The notes: generated by a model from the letters alone, not told the origin. A DNA stretch of 64,000 nucleotides from Posidonia oceanica (GCA_037176725.1 JAZBRS010000020.1:97420501-97484500), one strand, 5' to 3'. Positions 33,950-45,745 are shown, counted from the stretch's first letter. Translations and numbers: made by a program.

Positions 33950-35420
33950 GACCTCACTAACTTTACCAGTGCAGGTACCCTTGGTGCAAGCAGCAATGAA
34001 ACCCCCGCACAGCAAGTATCATGCTTGAGCTCTCCGCTGCCAACGGAAGAATGGGTCTGCATTAAGGACTACTACTCAGATGAGGAGCAGTCTGGCATAG
34101 TTGAAGCTGCCCCAACCAGCAGCAAGGATCTGCTCAGCGTGGCAGCATCTCGATCAGTCTGTTTGGCACTCACTGACACAGTAGCAGATTTAGTAGGCCC
34201 TGTGGCGGGATTGACAGTTTCTCCTCTTCCTGCAGTTTCACCAATGTCACCGACAGCCACAGTAGCACCTTTGGGGTTAGGAGCACGCCCTCCGGCACCA
34301 TCCAGCAATCCGCTTGTGGCCACAGCTGCACCAGCATGGAAATCACCTTCTCCGACGGAGCAGTCAGTCGGATCAGACGGCAGCGTGACTTGGCCCGCAT
34401 CATTGATAGTGCCACAAGCAGATCCCGCTTTGTGGAGGATGCTCGCCACCACTACAGGGAGACAACCACTATCACCCATGGGCACCGGTGTTTTGTTCCC
34501 AAGCACAACAGCCCAGCCATCGGTCCTCCGAAGGGGCACTTGTGCCTCCCCTCCAGCAGCAGCAGTGACCTTGGCAGCCTACCCAACAGCAGCAAAGCAA
34601 GTGCCCCAAGCAGCAGCAGGCCTAGCGGTCGACCAAGAGTCAGAAGTCACCGTCACCTACTACGTCGACTCGCCCGCGGATGAGGAGGGAGGAGCAGCTG
34701 TAGAGGCTCAAATCGACTTTACGATGGGAGACTTAGAGCAGCTACTCCAAGAGCAACTCGCGTCGCTGGTAGAGGACGTCGCAGAGCATCAGGCAGCAAA
34801 GAAGGGGAAGGCCATGGTCACAGATCCCTCCTTGCAATAAGATCACGCCTCTATCATAGTTCTAGAGGAAGATCTTGCAGCAGCATCAACCACTAGACCA
34901 GATGAGTTGATCACCCTGCAACCGGGGGGTGGGTCTAGCTGGTTTGTGCAATGCATGTCCCACTTAGGTAGTGCAGCAAGCGGCAGTACGCAGATCAGCC
35001 GCCTGCTTGACATATTCCCTGCAAGCACATTAGATCATGCACAGCAAGCATCAGCATCAGTAGCACAGCAAGCATCAGTAACCGCACAAGCATCAGCAGC
35101 ACAGCAAGCATTAGCCTCCGTAGTATCAGCATCAGCAGCACAGCAAGCATTAGCCTCCGTAGTATCAGCATCAGCAGCACAGCAAGCATTAGTACTTGCA
35201 GCATCAGTAGCAACAGCACAGCAAGCAACCGCACGGGCAGTAACCGCACAAGCAGCAACAGCACAGCCAGCAGAAACAGTACAGATAGTAGTAGCAGAGT
35301 CGACAGAATCAGTGGGATTAGCAGAGTCAGGGCAAGCAGAGCAGATAGAGCAGGCAGAGCAAATTGCCAGGACAGAGGTCGCACGTCGAGGATACAGAAA
35401 CACTCGGGTAAGCGTGACCA
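33950..35420 (+). pseudogene. Protease-RT linker of element B
   Basis: Same frame as the protease and RT, with one stop at 34838. Conserved islands: EEWVCIKDYYSDEE, TYYVDSPADEE, MGDLEQLLQEQLASL, then PDELITLQPGGGSSWFVQ. An Ala/Gln-rich repeat sits at 35035-35290. Function unknown. Confidence 0.7.
35035..35290 (+). repeat. Ala/Gln/Ser minisatellite in the pol linker of B
   Basis: Repeats of GCACAGCAAGCATCAGCATC and of a 51-bp unit (GCAGCACAGCAAGCATTAGC ...) code for AQQASAS and AQQALASVVS. Element A carries an unrelated His-Ala repeat at the same site. Confidence 0.78.
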
Positions 35421-37048
35421 TCCTGAAGCGTCACCAAAGCCAAGCAGTGGAACACTTGCACTCCTTCAATATCTCAGACCCCACCTTTGAGAAGGAGATT
35501 CTCTCTGAACTCATTGCAAATGGAGAGGAGGATGATACAGGCGAAGATGAGAATGATGAACCATCGCCTGAGTTCTGGCCCCACGACGACGACCCAGAAG
35601 GCCCCAACTTCCATGTCGAAGAAGAGACGGAGGTTATCAGCATCGGCACTGCAGAAGAAGCGAGAGAGGTCCGCATCAATGCCCATTTGTTGCCCCAGGC
35701 TAGAGCAGAATTCATTGCATTCTTGAAAGAGTATGCAGATGTCTTCGCCTGGAGCTACGAGGATATGGTCGGCCTCGACATTGAAGTGGTCGTGCACAAC
35801 CAGCCTTTAGATCCAAACGCAAAGCCAGTAAAGCAGAAGTTAAGAAGATGGCGATCGCAATGGCTATTCATGATCAAAGAAGAGATCATGAAGCAGCACA
35901 ATTTTAATTTCCTCAAGATCGTCCTTTACCCTGAATGGCTTGCAAACGTTGTGCCAGTGCCCAAGAAGGATGGCCGAGTTCGGATGTGCATCAACTATAG
36001 GGACCTGAACAAAGCGAGTCCTAAGGACGATTTCCCACTACCGCACATCGACATCCTAGTCGACAACACTGCAGGGCATAAAATGCTCTCTTTTATGGAC
36101 AGCTTCTCTGGCTACAACCAAATCAGATTGGCGGAAGAAGACATGGAGAAAACCTCCTTCATCACCCCTTGGGGTGTCTTCTGCTACTAGGTTATGCCAT
36201 TTGGGCTGGAGAACGCTAGCGTAACCTATCAGAGGGCAATGATTACATTATTCCACGACCTCATGCACGAAGAAGTTGAGGTTTACGTGGGCGATATGAT
36301 TGCCAAGTCCAAAGAGCCTGAGGATCATCTCGCCTGTCGAAGGAAGCTCTTTGGCCGCTTGAGGAAATACAAGCTGCGTCTCAACCCCAGCAAATGCGTA
36401 TTCGGGGTATCATCTGGCAAGCTCCTGGGCTACATTATTAGCCAGAGGGGGATTGAAGTGGACCCAATGAAGGCAAAAGCCATCGTGGACATGCCACCCC
36501 CTAGGACTGAAAAGGAAGTCCGAGGCCTGCTCGGATGCCTATAATATATCAGTCGGTTCATCGCACAGCTCACGCCTATCTGTGAACCGATCTTCAAGCT
36601 CCTGAAGAAGCATGCACAAATCAACTGGAGCGAGGAGTGCCAAGCTGCTTTTGACAAAATCAAGCAGCTCCTTGTCAAGCCTCCTGTTTTGGTTCCTCCC
36701 ACACCGGGGAGACCTCTGCTTCTCTACCTCTCTACCACGCAGCATTCCATGGGCGCCGTTTTGGGCCAACATGACGAATCTGGTAGAAAGGAGCACACCA
36801 TCTATTACCTGAGCAAGAAATTCAATGATTGCGAAGCCAAGTATAGTGCAATAGAGAAGACCTGCTTATCTCTCTTCTGGGCAGCGCAGAAACTGAGGCA
36901 CTACATGATGGCATACCCTGTTCGGCTTTTATGTCGGCATGATCCCATCAAGTTCCTTTTCCAGAAGCCAAGCATGGTGGGCAGATGCGTCAAGTGGCAG
37001 GTGTTGTTGTCTCAATACGACATCCCTTCGTCACGCAGAGATCCATGA
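35421..37048 (+). pseudogene. Reverse transcriptase and degenerate RNase H of element B
   Basis: YPEWLANVVPVPKKDGRVRM, NYRDLNKASPKDDFPLPHID and FMDSFSGYNQIRLAEEDMEK are present. The active site at 36284-36295 reads Tyr-Val-Gly-Asp, so a catalytic Asp is lost. Stops at 36188 and 36541 replace Gln codons. RNase H reads LLLYLSTTQHSMGAVL, lacking the first catalytic Asp as in A and C. Confidence 0.92.
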
Positions 37049-37139
37049 AGGGTCAAGCCATGGCAGATCATCTTGCTGACTTTCCCTTGCCTGAGTACCA
37101 GCCTCTCCAGACGTAGTTCCTTGATGAGGATATCCTTTT

Positions 37140-37640
37140 TGCAATGGAGGACTCTGGCAAGGAGGACCCTGAAGACCAAGAGCAGTGGCAGCTGTACTTT
37201 GATGGCGTTGTCAAAAAAAGGGTTGAGGCATAGGCGTAGTGCTAACCAAGCCGCAGGGACAGATGATCCCCTTTGCAAGAAAGCTGACCTTTAAATGCAC
37301 CAACAATGAAGTAGAATATGAAGCATGCACCCTGGGATTGAAGGTCGCGCTCGAGCATGAGGCACAGAAGCTGCATGTGCACGGCGATGCCATGCTAGTG
37401 ATCTCCCAAGTGAATGGCGATTGGAGAACAAAGGATCCAAAGCTTGTGCCATATCACGAACACCTGCTGAAGCTGATAGAAGAATTTGCAAACATCCGCT
37501 TCTCATACATGAACAGGGCAAGGAATGCATATGCAGATGCGCTAGCAACCTTGGCGTCCTGGCTCAGTATACCTGAAGATCATGCAGTAGATGTATCAGT
37601 TACCTGCATGGAACAGCCTGCGCATTGCATGAGAATAGAG
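37140..37640 (+). pseudogene. Archaeal-type RNase H of element B
   Basis: WQLYFDGVVKK, then after a frameshift IPFARKLTFKCTNNEVEYEA and HGDAMLVISQVNGDWRTKDP. The three acidic positions are recognisable. A stop at 37114 lies just upstream. Confidence 0.85.
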
Positions 37641-37849
37641 GAGGCAGATCCAACAGAAGAGCAGCCTTGGTACTATGATATCAAGACCTTCCTGGAGTCT
37701 GGCAGCCACCCGCCTGGCACCTCAGTAGCAGATAAAAGAACTTTGGCACGTTTGGCGTCGAAGTATGTGTTAGGAGAAGGGCAGCTATACAGAAGATCGT
37801 ACAGTCAGATGCTCCTGCGTTGTTTGAGCAAACCAGAGGCCGACACACT

Positions 37850-38905
37850 AATGCTCCAAGTTCATGCAGGGACTTGTGGCCCGCATATGAACGACGTCTT
37901 GCTGGCCAAGAAGATCATGCTCCAGGGCTACTTCTGGTCAACCATGGAGGCAGACTACTGCCAGTTTGTGCGTAGATGCCACAATTGCCAGATCCATGTT
38001 AATCTTATGCACGCTCCCCCACAACAGCTGCATAGCATGTCCCTGCCATGGCCCTTCTCCACCTGGGGATTGATGTCATCGGCGCTATACACCTGGCTAC
38101 TTCGAATGGTCATCGCTTCATCCTAGTAGCGATAGACTACTTCACTAAGTGGGTGGAAGCAACCTCCTACAAAGTAGTCACAGCCGTGGTGATAGAGAAG
38201 TTTATCAAAAACAACATTGTCCCCTGGTATGGGGTCCCGCATGCAATCATCTCTAACAACGGCTCGAACTTCATTGCAAAGAGGATCGAGAAGTACCTGC
38301 AAAACCTCCAGATCAAGCATCACAGGTCCTCACCCTATTGGCCGCAGATGAATGGAGCAGTGAAGTCTGCAAACAAAAACATTGTGAAAATAATGAAAAA
38401 GATGGCAGAAACCCACAAAGACTGGCATGACAAGCTTCTATACGCACTCTGAGCGTACAGGACATCAGTGCGGACTTTGACAGAAGCGACCCTGTACTCG
38501 CTGGCATACGGCATGGAGGCAGTGCTACCCGTCGAAGTAGAGATCCCTTCGCTGTGGATCCTATGAGAAGCTGAGCTGGAAGAAGTAGAGTGGGTTGAAG
38601 ACCGCTGTGTCCAGCTCAAACTGATTGACGAGCGTAGATTGCAAGCAATGCATAATGCTCGTTGCTACCAGAAGCAGATGGCTAGAGCATACCTGAAGAA
38701 ACTACGGCCTAGAAGCTTCCAGCCAGGGGATCTCGTTCTCCGAGCCATCCACCTACCGACGGTCGAGGCAAATTCTGACCCAACTGGCGCGGCCCCTTTG
38801 TGGTCAAGCAGGCATTCTGGCAGCGCAGCCATTCTTGAGGACATGGACCAGGTTGGGCAGTCAGAACCGGTCAATGCATGCTACCTCAAGAAGTACTATC
38901 AGTAG
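37850..38905 (+). pseudogene. Integrase domain of element B (catalytic residues lost)
   Basis: The zinc finger is present as HAGTCGPHMND ... CRRCHNC. In the catalytic core the first Asp lies at a frameshift (LGIDVIGAIHL), the second is Asn (ISNNGSNF, codon 38255-38257) and the third is Lys (NGAVKSANK, codon 38363-38365). Stops near 38450 and 38563 follow. Confidence 0.9.
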
Positions 38906-39839
38906 TTCGACCCTCGCCTTGCAAATCTCTTGATTCCTGTCTTGCCCCCTTTGCATCTCCACCTTCTGCACATCCTCATGCATCCCTTCTTGTTCTACTC
39001 CTTGCATTCGCACCCCCGCATTTGTACATCTCCATGCACTTCTCTCTTTTCAAGCATACCCCATTCAAAAAAGCAAAAAAATCATGCATTGCATTCGGCC
39101 AGATGATGCAATCGGAAGTGCTTGCCTGCTATGGAAGAAGTCTACCCTACCTCACCTAACACTATTTAGATGTCTTAGCTAGTGAGGGAGCCACCACTTA
39201 GTGAGAACAGGCGAAATACCCAAACCCTCTAGGACTTGCACCTCCCGAGGTAGATAAAATGCTAGGGTGTGAGCAAGAGTGTGAGCAAAGAATATATGTC
39301 TAAGCATGGGCATAAAAGAAAAGAACAAATAGAAGGCGAAGGCAGAAGTAGGGCCTAGAGATAGAGGCGTGTAGCGTAACCTTGTCCCTCCAACTTGCCT
39401 TGGAGAGGAGTCGAAGTTCGTGCCTAGCCAATCTACAAATCCAACAGGGTCTAGCCACCCTTGTCTAGCAAGCAGCTCCCCTGCTTCCAACTAGGTGCCC
39501 GCTACCTCCAAGTTAGGGATAGGGGAAGCCTGCACGCCTATGAGGGAGCAAAGCAAAAAAAATGAACGAAAAGAGTAGGTGTAGGTCCTAGAGAGTTTGG
39601 CCTGGAGCCTGTCCTCACTACCCGCCACCCAAGCACTGCAATAACCCTTTCCAGAGCGCCACCAGTAAGTTAAGAGTTTGAGTAGAGTCCAGTGAGTCAA
39701 GGACCCCTTTCTTCCTCTGCAGCAGGCGCTAAGCACTCCGTATGCTGAGGTCTACAGCATATCAAAAATCATGCATATACCTACAGCACATCAATCATAA
39801 CTCATGCATATATCCCCCGCGTATCAATCATAAACCATG
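38906..39839 (+). other. Element B post-pol region, cut by element E
   Basis: Colinear with A 10970-9880 and C 59458-60310. It contains CTTGCCTGCTATGGAAGAAG, TCTTAGCTAGTGAGGGAGCC and AAGCACTCCGTATGCTGAGG, and ends at CATAAACCATG. In A the same sequence continues CATAAACCATGCATGCATGC, so the remainder of B, its cargo and its 3' LTR should lie to the right of element E, outside the window. Confidence 0.7.
39835..39839. repeat. Putative left target duplication of element E (CCATG)
   Basis: These are the five bases before the TGTAGACACC start of the E LTR. The partner is expected outside the window. Confidence 0.45.
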
Positions 39840-39939
39840 TGTAGACACCTCACTTTAGCCAAGGAGTCTCAATTGGCTGGGGACACTCTGGGAGCACTCT
39901 GGAATTGGTTCTGTGGTCTGGAAGCTCACCCTCCTTTAA

Positions 39940-40860
39940 TCCTAAACCCTTACCCCATTCCAAAACCAATATCATTCCCTAAAACCAAACCATCAAACCA
40001 AACCCAAACCCTCTCAAAACCCTAAACCCTGAACCTTCCAAAAACCCTCCAAAAATCTCATTTAAAACCTTAGAAAACCCTAGATTAAACCCTAGGTCAA
40101 ACCCTAGAAGCCCTAGGTCACACACACACAAAACCCCCTCCAAACCAAAGCCTTTCACCTTCTTTCTCTTCTGATTATCCTTTTCTCTCTCCTGATTATT
40201 CTTTTCTCTCTCCTCCTTATCCTCCTTTTCCTCTCCTTTTTTCCTCTTTTCTTGCTCTCCAATGAGCCCAGCTTATTCTCCTCTCTGCCCTCTATTTTAT
40301 CCTTATTTTATTTTATTTTTATCCTATCCCATGCTATTCAATCTTTAATATCATTTCCTCCCTTCCTCTCTTTCTTTCTTTCCTTCTTCCTTTCTTTCTC
40401 CCTTTTCCACTTCCCACACTAAACCCTAAACCCTACCACACTAAACCCTAAAACACCAAACCCTAAACCCCACACTAAACCCTAAACCCTACAACACTAA
40501 ACCCTAGGCCCTAAACTCCAAAACCAGCAATGGTTATCGTAGTGGTTGGGTCACCTCCACTACCTTCTCAAGCCGCGGGTTCGATACCCGCCCACCGCAC
40601 ATAGAGTGGATTTTCCACTCTTTCTTGCATTGGGATTAATTTCCCTTCCTTCCGCCCATAGGTTTCGAACCCGTGACCTGTGGGCTTACCTTGAAGAAAA
40701 TATCCGTTAAGCTATAGTAGGTTAGGGTAAAAAAAAAAACTCCAAAACCATAAAACCCAAAATCCTAAAACCCTAAACCTAATCCACTCAAAAAACCCTA
40801 AACTCCTAAACCCTAAACCCTAATGAAGACCCTAATAAACTTAAAACCCTAAAACCTAAA
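39940..40860 (+). repeat. Telomere-like CCCTAAA stretches in the E LTR
   Basis: Short runs of ACCCTAAACCCT occur at 39940-40115, 40420-40515 and 40770-40860. They match the plant telomere unit CCCTAAA but are interrupted and lie inside an LTR, so they are interstitial. Confidence 0.7.
40527..40736 (+). mobile_element. tRNA-derived SINE in the E LTR
   Basis: The insertion of about 210 bp is flanked by 14-bp duplications AAACTCCAAAACCA at 40513-40526 and 40737-40750, and ends in a poly(A) run. RNA polymerase III boxes are clear: box A TATCGTAGTGG at 40535-40545 and box B GGTTCGATACC at 40578-40588, 32 bases apart. A second pair faces the other way: box A TAGCTTAACGG (40714-40704) and box B GGTTCGAAACC (40671-40661). 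The element therefore looks like two tRNA-related units facing each other. The family is not identified. Confidence 0.82.
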
Positions 40861-42649
40861 TCTAATCCATGCAAATTCAAATCACAATTACAACCCAATT
40901 GAATCTAATCAAAGCCCCAAGCCCACTTAAAATGCAAAGCCCATCTTCAAACCTAATTAAGAACTAAAACCAATTTGAATTTAACAATTAAAGTCAAAAT
41001 CCACTTAAACAAATCAAAACTCATTTAAATTTAAAACCAACCAAAGTTACACATCCGAACTCATTAAAAAACAAACTAAACCCTAAACCCCATTTTAAGA
41101 AATCCTAAAACCCATTTAAAGTACAAAGTCAATTTCAACTTGAATTTAATCAATTTAAACAATCAACAACCAAATCCATTTAAACTAAATCAAACCTAAG
41201 CTAATTAAAAACAAAGCAAAAATCCAAATCAAGCCCAAGGCCCATTAAGCCCTTTTTTCTTTTTTCCTTTTCTCCTCCTTCTTCTTCTTTTTCTTTTTTC
41301 TTTCTTTTTTCTCTTTTCCACCCTTTTTTTCTTCAGTCGGCCCAAGCCCACAATCCCTTCCTTCTTTCCTTTTTCCTCCTTCCCTCTCTCCCGCCCAATC
41401 TTCCTCAAAAAAACCCAACACCCAAACCTCCTCTGCACCCACCCCTCCTCTGCAGACCAAACCCAACTTCTCACCCCAATTCCACATCCAAAATCCCAGA
41501 CCCAAGCTCACCCAATCCCACACCTCACCAGCACCCAAGCTCCTCCACAGACCAAACCCAACTCACCTACAGACTGAACCTAGACCGACATCTTCCTCAA
41601 CAAACCAGCACCCAATTCTCTCCCGAACCCAAGCTCACCCAAGCACTGACCCAACACTCAAACACCACGAGCCCTAGTGAACCTAGACCACCCTCACCTC
41701 ACCCTCTCGGACCTCTCCTCTCCCTCAGACCCAACACAGCTCACAACAGCCCAAACACAGCTCACAGTTCACCCAAGTCCACCCCCCATTTACTCCCACT
41801 GACGCCCCCAAGACTTCTTTGGCCAGCCTCAAACCAAACCACCCTCTCAACGGTCACAGCAACCCCTCCAGCCTGCGTCACCACCGTCCGGCCTCCACCC
41901 TCACACACAGAGACTACCATTTGCCCAGATCTTCGGTTTGAGCAACGACTTCGTTGCCCAAGCTCCTGCCACCTCTCCAGACCTCGAGCCACGTCCCCAC
42001 TCGCACCCAATAGCCCCCAATTGCCCGCGCAACCTCTATGCATCTCGTGATCAAGTTTTGAACCCAATGCACCCAACAAAACCAGAGAGATTTCCCAACG
42101 GCTCAAACCGCCACACCCCCATCTGAGAGCACCCTTAGCATCCTGTGAGTTCCCTCGAGCGATCCCAAGCCTCTCCATCACTTCCAGAGCTCCAGAACAC
42201 CCAAACGACCCCTCTACACCCACACTTCCAAAGCTGAGACCACCTCCGGGCCCGACGCTGCATAGCCACTCCCTCGCCATCCAGAATGCACCGCGCCGAT
42301 CCCAGGAGCACGCCGGACCCTTTGCCGAGCTCCGCAACCACTCCAGCCGAGCTCACCACCTCTGCCTTGCAACTCCGGCGATCTCTGTATCGTCAGCGCA
42401 CTTCGGACAGCTTCTCAGGTAGCCGCTTCATCCCAGAGGTTCGCTTGAACCTCCTCTTGCTCACTGGCCTTTTACTTCCCTTTTCTGTTACTTGTGTGTG
42501 CTTCCAGAGGTCGCTGGACCTCTCTTCTTCCTCGGTGAGCACGTCGGCATGTGCGGAGCTCCGCCGCTCTGGTTTTTCCTTCGCATGGCACTGTAGCAAT
42601 GCATAGTTTTTTATTTTCGTTTCATTTACATTGCATTAAAGTACATTAG

Positions 42650-44010
42650 TTTATTACATTTGCATGTTAGTCCTTTATTCATTTAAAATACTGTGCTTAC
42701 ATATAGTTCGCTGTTTTATTTTCGTTTTAAATCCATGCCATATTGCTGTCTGACCCCTGATCTTCTGCCTATTTGCGTTTGGGTCCTCTGCTGTGTAAGT
42801 TAACGTGTGTTTATTTGGATTATTTGCAACTTAGCCCTCAATGTTTATTTTATCTGCAATTTAATCCTGCCTCAGTTGATGTTTCATTTAATTTTTCATT
42901 TAACTATATTGCATTAATGAAAAATACTACAGCTTTGTTTATTTGCTTTCCAGTCCTTTTGAACTGTTGTATTCTTGGCCATTTGCATCCAGGCCCTTGT
43001 GTTTAACATATTTGCATTTAGATCCTCCACAATTGAATGTTATTTAATTTCTTTTTCATATCATATTGCATTGCATAAATTGTTTGCAGGTTCTTTGAAA
43101 TTACTTTTAGGTCCAAAAACTGTGAATCCTCTTCTGTTTTTTTCTTTGTTGTTTTGCATCTAGGTCCTCTAATTGTTAGATTTGATTTAATTCAGCATTT
43201 AGAACATTATTGCATTGCATAAAACCCCAACATGTTTCACTTATTGCATCTCAGTCCCTGGAAATGTGTTTTGCCTTGTGTTTTCTTATTTTTAAGCCCT
43301 GGATTTTATTTTAATGGCATTTGGGTCCTCTGCACATTAACTGTGGCATGCATCTGTTTTCTCTTGGACTTGCTGTTTGGTCCAGAAGTTCTTGTTATTT
43401 GCATCTAGGTCCTTTTGAGTTTCAAAGTGCCCCTCAGGTTTCTATTTTGTTTTGTAGATAGGCCCTTAGCTTTTTAAAAGATTGCATGTTGGTCCTTCCA
43501 ATGTTATTTTGCTTCCATGTGGTTTTCTTCTGGCTTTGCTTTCAAACCTAGAGCCTATTTAGGGTGCACCCAAGTTTTTGAACATTGCTGTGGCTGTGCA
43601 TGCCTGATTTTTTCTGGACTTGCTGTTTAGTCCTGGTTTTCCTGAAAATTGCATATGGGTCCCTGGGACCATTTTTTGTGAGTTTCAAATGCTTCTTAGC
43701 TTTGTTTCTCCTGTCCGAACTTTTCCAAAGTTGCATGAGGATCCCCTGCAGGTTTTCTTTTTGGGATTTGTGCCTGTTTGTTGGTTTTTTTGCATCTTAG
43801 CCCATAAGTTTTCTGAGAATTGCATTTAGGTCCTCTATTGACCAATTGCATGTTTCCCTTGTTTTTTGTTGCATTTGTCCCCTGTTGGCCCTACCCATTG
43901 TTGCACTTGCACCCCTGCATGCACATATCATGTTTGCACTACATTTTTGCCATGTTTTGCACATAAGCCCCTGCACTTTTCCCTATTTGCACATAGGTCC
44001 TTTTCTTGCA
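42650..44010 (+). repeat. Degenerate TTGCATTTAGGTCC repeats (E LTR)
   Basis: This is the counterpart of 25836-27300 in the B LTR: TTGCATCTAGGTCCT and TTGCATTTAGGTCC variants are spaced 60-100 bases apart in T-rich sequence. No coding frame is shared with B. Confidence 0.65.
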
Positions 44011-44687
44011 CTTTTACATGCATTGCACCCATACATCATTGCACTTAGCATATTAGCACACTTTTGAGCACCTTTAGCTCCCTTGTATGTCGGAGGCCCT
44101 GTTCTGCACGCCCCTAGGGACTTTTTGCACTTAGATCCCTTCCTCTCCTTGGCCCTTGGCCCTTCTGCCTTGATGCCTGAATATCTTCCGATCGGACCGT
44201 CGGATCTTCGCAACCAAGCTACACGGATCATCCTGGCAGAGCGAACTTCCTTGCTGACCAAGATTATCTCAAATCAGGCCTTAGATCTCCAAGGTAAGTC
44301 CATCTGAATCATTGCATATCATTTGTTGCCTGTCATTCGCATTGCATGCATTGTTTTTCGCACCTTGTTTTCCGTACATGTAGAATAGGGCTTCCCCTCT
44401 TGCCTATCTACTCTACTCCCTCTTTTCGCGTCTTCTTAGTGTCTTTGGGTTGAGTTTTCCCTCGGATTCACTACTGATCGTGGCCTTCTTCCCCCTTTTC
44501 CACGATCCGATTGCACAGCGAGCTTTGGGCTACGTGCGAGACACATCGTGGGACGGTTTAGTGGGAAATAGTCACAGAATAGTGGTGATCCCTCCGTTTG
44601 TTTTTACACTCACATCGCTTGTCTCTCCTTTGCATCCAGGCTGGCAGCCCTAACTGCCCGGTTGACGCCCGTCATGTCGTCTAATCT

Positions 44688-45110
44688 TCCCCTTTGCTTG
44701 TCATACCCCTGCATTACGTGGCTTTTCCGATGTTTTGCTTTTACACTTGCATTGCTTGTTTTCCGCTTGGATTTGCTTTCCCCTTTGCTTGTCATACCCC
44801 TGCATTGCGTGGCTTTTCTGATGTTTTGCTTTCACATTTGCATCACTTGCTTTTCGCCCGGATTTGCTTTCCCCTTTGCTTGTCATACCCCTGCATTGTG
44901 TGGCTTTTCCAATGTTTTGCTTTCACATTTGCATTGCTTATTTTCTGTTCGGATTTGCTTTCCCCTTTGCTTGTCGTACCCTTGTATTGCATGGCTTTTC
45001 CGATGTTTTGCTTTCACGTTTGCATCGCTTGTTTTCCACCCAGATTTGCTTTCCCCTTTGCTTGTCGCACCCCTGCATTGTGTGGTTTTACCGGCATTTT
45101 GTTTTAATCG
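44688..45110 (+). repeat. 91-bp minisatellite in the E LTR (about 5 copies)
   Basis: Units begin CCCCTTTGCTTGTC near 44689, 44780, 44871, 44962 and 45053 and contain ACCCCTGCATTG and TTTTCCGATGTTTTGCTTTC. It occupies the place of the 50-bp array of element B. Open frames of 114-154 residues across it are artefacts. Confidence 0.87.
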
Positions 45111-45344
45111 CTTGCATTTGCATTAGGGCAGTGATGCTTACTGCTTGGAGTTCTCACGAACCAGGGTTCGCCTGGTTTGAAACACAGACAGTACTGCTGA
45201 GCACTTAGATAGCATGTTTAATTCCTCGCACGCATTTCAACACTTAGAGCACACATTTGAGCATCTAATTAGGCATTCATGGCACTTAGGCATTCAAAGC
45301 ATGCATTTTCCCTCAAAAGCGAGCATAAGCCTAGAAAGACCGCT

Positions 45345-45567
45345 TCTCGAGCGTGTCGGGGGTGCCTAACACCTTCCCCGCACGTAACAGGAGTCCTTAC
45401 CCTTTCTCTGGCCCGCAATGACCCTTTTGCCCTCGTCCTTGGCACGAGACATCCTCTTTGCATAGCATTTGCATTGAATTGCATCTTCTTGTGTGGTTTT
45501 GCATGTTTTTCATGCATTCCCACGGTTTTCCTTGTCTCCCGACTTAATAGACATGGTGGCGACTCCC
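45345..45567 (+). promoter_or_regulatory. Conserved LTR 3' blocks in element E
   Basis: GGGGGTGCCTAACACCTTCC forms the shared hairpin. TGGCGACTCCC at 45557-45567 is the internal primer-site core. Confidence 0.6.
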
Positions 45568-45745
45568 TTTTGTCTTTCCTTTCTTTTTCTTCTTCCCTTT
45601 GGCTTTTTGCCTCTGTTTTCGGTGTTTTGAGTCGAGTTTCCTCCTTGGATCACCTGCTAATAGTGAACCTGGTTTTTCTGATCGGTGCACGCGAGCTTTG
45701 GCAACGTCCACGAATGATCGCAGAAGCTCCACGAGATCGCTACAG

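Larger units (their letters stand above)
30051..38905 (+). pseudogene. Element B gag-pol polyprotein (broken)
   Basis: The start ATG at 30051 (Met-Ala-Gln) is conserved in A and C. Domains are in the same order as in A and end with NACYLKKYYQ at 38905. Frame changes occur between gag and protease (about 32.3-33.2 kb), near 37.05-37.24 kb and near 38.08 kb. At least twelve in-frame stops are present, among them 30465, 30543, 30675, 31383, 31627, 33218, 33947, 34838, 36188, 36541 and 37114; nearly all replace Gln codons. RT and integrase active sites are also mutated, so the copy is inert. Confidence 0.92.
39840..45744 (+). mobile_element. Element E 5' LTR (5,905 bp)
   Basis: Starts TGTAGACACC and ends GATCGCTACA, followed by a primer site. 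It is not the partner of the B LTR: first and last segments differ clearly although module order matches. Modules: telomere-like CCCTAAA stretches, pyrimidine-rich runs, a SINE insertion (40527-40736), A/C-rich sequence, TTGCATTTAGGTCC repeats (42650-44010), a 91-bp minisatellite (44688-45110), GTTCTCACGAAC (45150), the hairpin block (45345-45415) and the internal primer-site core (45557-45567). No gene is supported. Confidence 0.85.

Noticed and set aside
40527..40600. Functional tRNA gene
   Set aside because: Boxes A and B are present but no cloverleaf with acceptor stem is evident, and a poly(A) tail and target duplications mark a SINE.
44662..45208. Open frames of 114-154 codons resembling membrane proteins
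   Set aside because: Products of the 91-bp minisatellite of the E LTR.
1383..45744. LTRs at 1383-28808 and 39840-45744 as the two LTRs of element B
   Set aside because: Their first several hundred bases and last tens of bases differ clearly, and 45744 is followed by a primer site and leader, so 39840-45744 is the 5' LTR of another element.
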